DNA from: Clostridiales bacterium
GTDB lineage: Bacteria; Bacillota; Clostridia; Christensenellales; Aristaeellaceae
NCBI GenBank assembly: GCA_012729115.1
Contig: JAAYDR010000002.1
Span: forward strand, 1 to 39,433
Direction: 5' to 3'
DNA length: 39,433 bases
Both the position numbers and the translations under genes were made by a program. A model generated the notes under the pieces. It saw only the letters and a program-made list of their open reading frames with translations, did not search any database and was not told the DNA's origin. Positions 38,929 through 39,433 of this stretch are shown piece by piece. Each line of letters opens with the position of its first letter. Within the stretch, counting starts at the first letter, position 1.

Positions 38929-39433
38929 TTATAAATAAGGGGGTCCCTCTTCCTCAATAATGCACATCGGTGAGAACTGAACAGCATCGCAGGAAACAAG
39001 GAAATAGTCGATCCCGTTGCGCTTTCCAATAAATCCGTTTTTAATCCCTGCTCCATGAAGATGGCCATAGACGACTCGTTGAACACCTCTTGCTTCTAAA
39101 AGTTTGGTGAAGGCCGTAGACATCCCATCTGCAAGAAGAGGGGGAAAGTGCATCATTACGGTTACAGATGCGCGATCTCGTAGCTTTGCAGCGGCGTCAA
39201 GGGACAGTTCCAGCCGGATCAACTCCCTTTCAAAAACCTTTCGGTCCTCCTCCCCCAGGGGATAGTACATTGTGGGCAAAGCCCATCCTCTTGTACCGCA
39301 AAAAACATGCCCATCCAAAAGGAGGGCATCATTTTGAAGAGCGTACATCGTGGGGGGAAGAACCGAGCGAACCTTGGTGATGGAACTCCACCAATAGTCA
39401 TGATTGCCCCGCAGTAGAATCTTCTGTCCGGGC
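38929..39433 (-). CDS. Metallophosphoesterase (N-terminus beyond the right edge)
   Basis: The last 167 residues of a calcineurin-like phosphoesterase are visible; the frame stays open to the window edge, so the start lies outside. The first visible residues include KILLRGNHDYWWSS, the GNHD metal-binding motif, followed by a metal His in VMMHFPPLL and the GHLHG motif (VVYGHLHGAG). These residues bind a two-metal centre that hydrolyses phosphoesters. The family resembles COG1768-type predicted phosphohydrolases; the substrate is unknown. The short reading that begins with Met at 39348 would lose the GNHD motif and is not the true start. Confidence 0.88.
   Translation of the reverse strand, partial: PGQKILLRGNHDYWWSSITKVRSVLPPTMYALQNDALLLDGHVFCGTRGWALPTMYYPLGEEDRKVFERELIRLELSLDAAAKLRDRASVTVMMHFPPLLADGMSTAFTKLLEARGVQRVVYGHLHGAGIKNGFIGKRNGIDYFLVSCDAVQFSPMCIIEEEGPPYL

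Noticed and set aside
38889-38930. AT-rich TTACA/TGTAA repeat after the metallophosphoesterase stop
   Set aside because: Too short and AT-rich to mean much; the strong terminator lies further on at 38815-38847.
1-39433. tRNA, rRNA, CRISPR, insertion sequence, prophage or attachment site
   Set aside because: I looked on both strands and saw no cloverleaf-like gene, no regularly spaced repeats, no transposase or integrase and no long terminal repeats.

Overview
The window reads as a chromosomal, housekeeping-rich segment of an anaerobic, probably endospore-forming member of the Clostridia (Firmicutes). The grounds are an Rnf ion-pumping complex, the sporulation genes yabP and yabQ next to divIC, the dxs-tlyA-nadK-argR-recN gene order, a PASTA-bearing division penicillin-binding protein, a meso-DAP type MurE and Gram-positive style ribosome binding sites. 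Base composition is moderate. I see no tRNA, rRNA, CRISPR array, insertion sequence, phage gene or transposase. I cannot name the genus.

Layout, left to right. Nearly everything is on the minus strand, so operons read from high to low coordinates. 1-3649: rnfC-rnfD-rnfE-rnfA-rnfB (rnfB cut by the left edge), with no rnfG between rnfD and rnfE. 3783-13302: one tightly packed run of alpha/beta hydrolase, membrane-embedded MurF-like ligase, ddl, dxs, tlyA, nadK, argR and recN. 13567-17138: a GNAT acetyltransferase, a PfkB-family sugar-phosphate kinase and an EF-G-like GTPase. 17334-19312: yabP-yabQ-divIC-ppx/gppA. 19473-24548: an accessory stretch with mixed strands, holding bioY (+) with a clear promoter and operator, proA (-), an MFS transporter (+), a pentapeptide-repeat protein (-) and a YkvI-like membrane protein (-). 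24663-38632: a rearranged division and cell-wall (dcw) cluster, mraZ, ftsL-like, PBP (ftsI/spoVD), murE, mraY, murD, ftsW/spoVE, murA, ftsQ/divIB, ftsA, ftsZ. The right edge holds most of a metallophosphoesterase.

How the genes fit together. The dcw run makes peptidoglycan precursors (MurA, MurE, MurD, MraY) and the divisome (FtsZ, FtsA, FtsQ, FtsL-like, FtsW, PBP), probably under MraZ control from a strong promoter at 38691-38719. rsmH, murF, murG and murB are missing from it. The missing MurF step is plausibly supplied by the unusual ligase at 10904-12508, which carries a five-helix membrane domain in place of the normal MurF N-terminal domain and sits next to ddl, the enzyme that makes its D-Ala-D-Ala substrate. 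Rnf would couple ferredoxin:NAD oxidoreduction to ion pumping.

Most notable points: the MurF-like/Ddl/hydrolase module; an Rnf cluster without rnfG; an 18-bp structured spacer that buries the ftsW ribosome binding site; a promoter plus perfect inverted repeat in front of bioY that looks like a BirA operator; MraZ-box-like repeats overlapping the mraZ -10; and a ~185-residue Gln/Pro-rich linker in FtsZ. None amounts to a clearly new multi-gene system; the MurF-like module comes closest.
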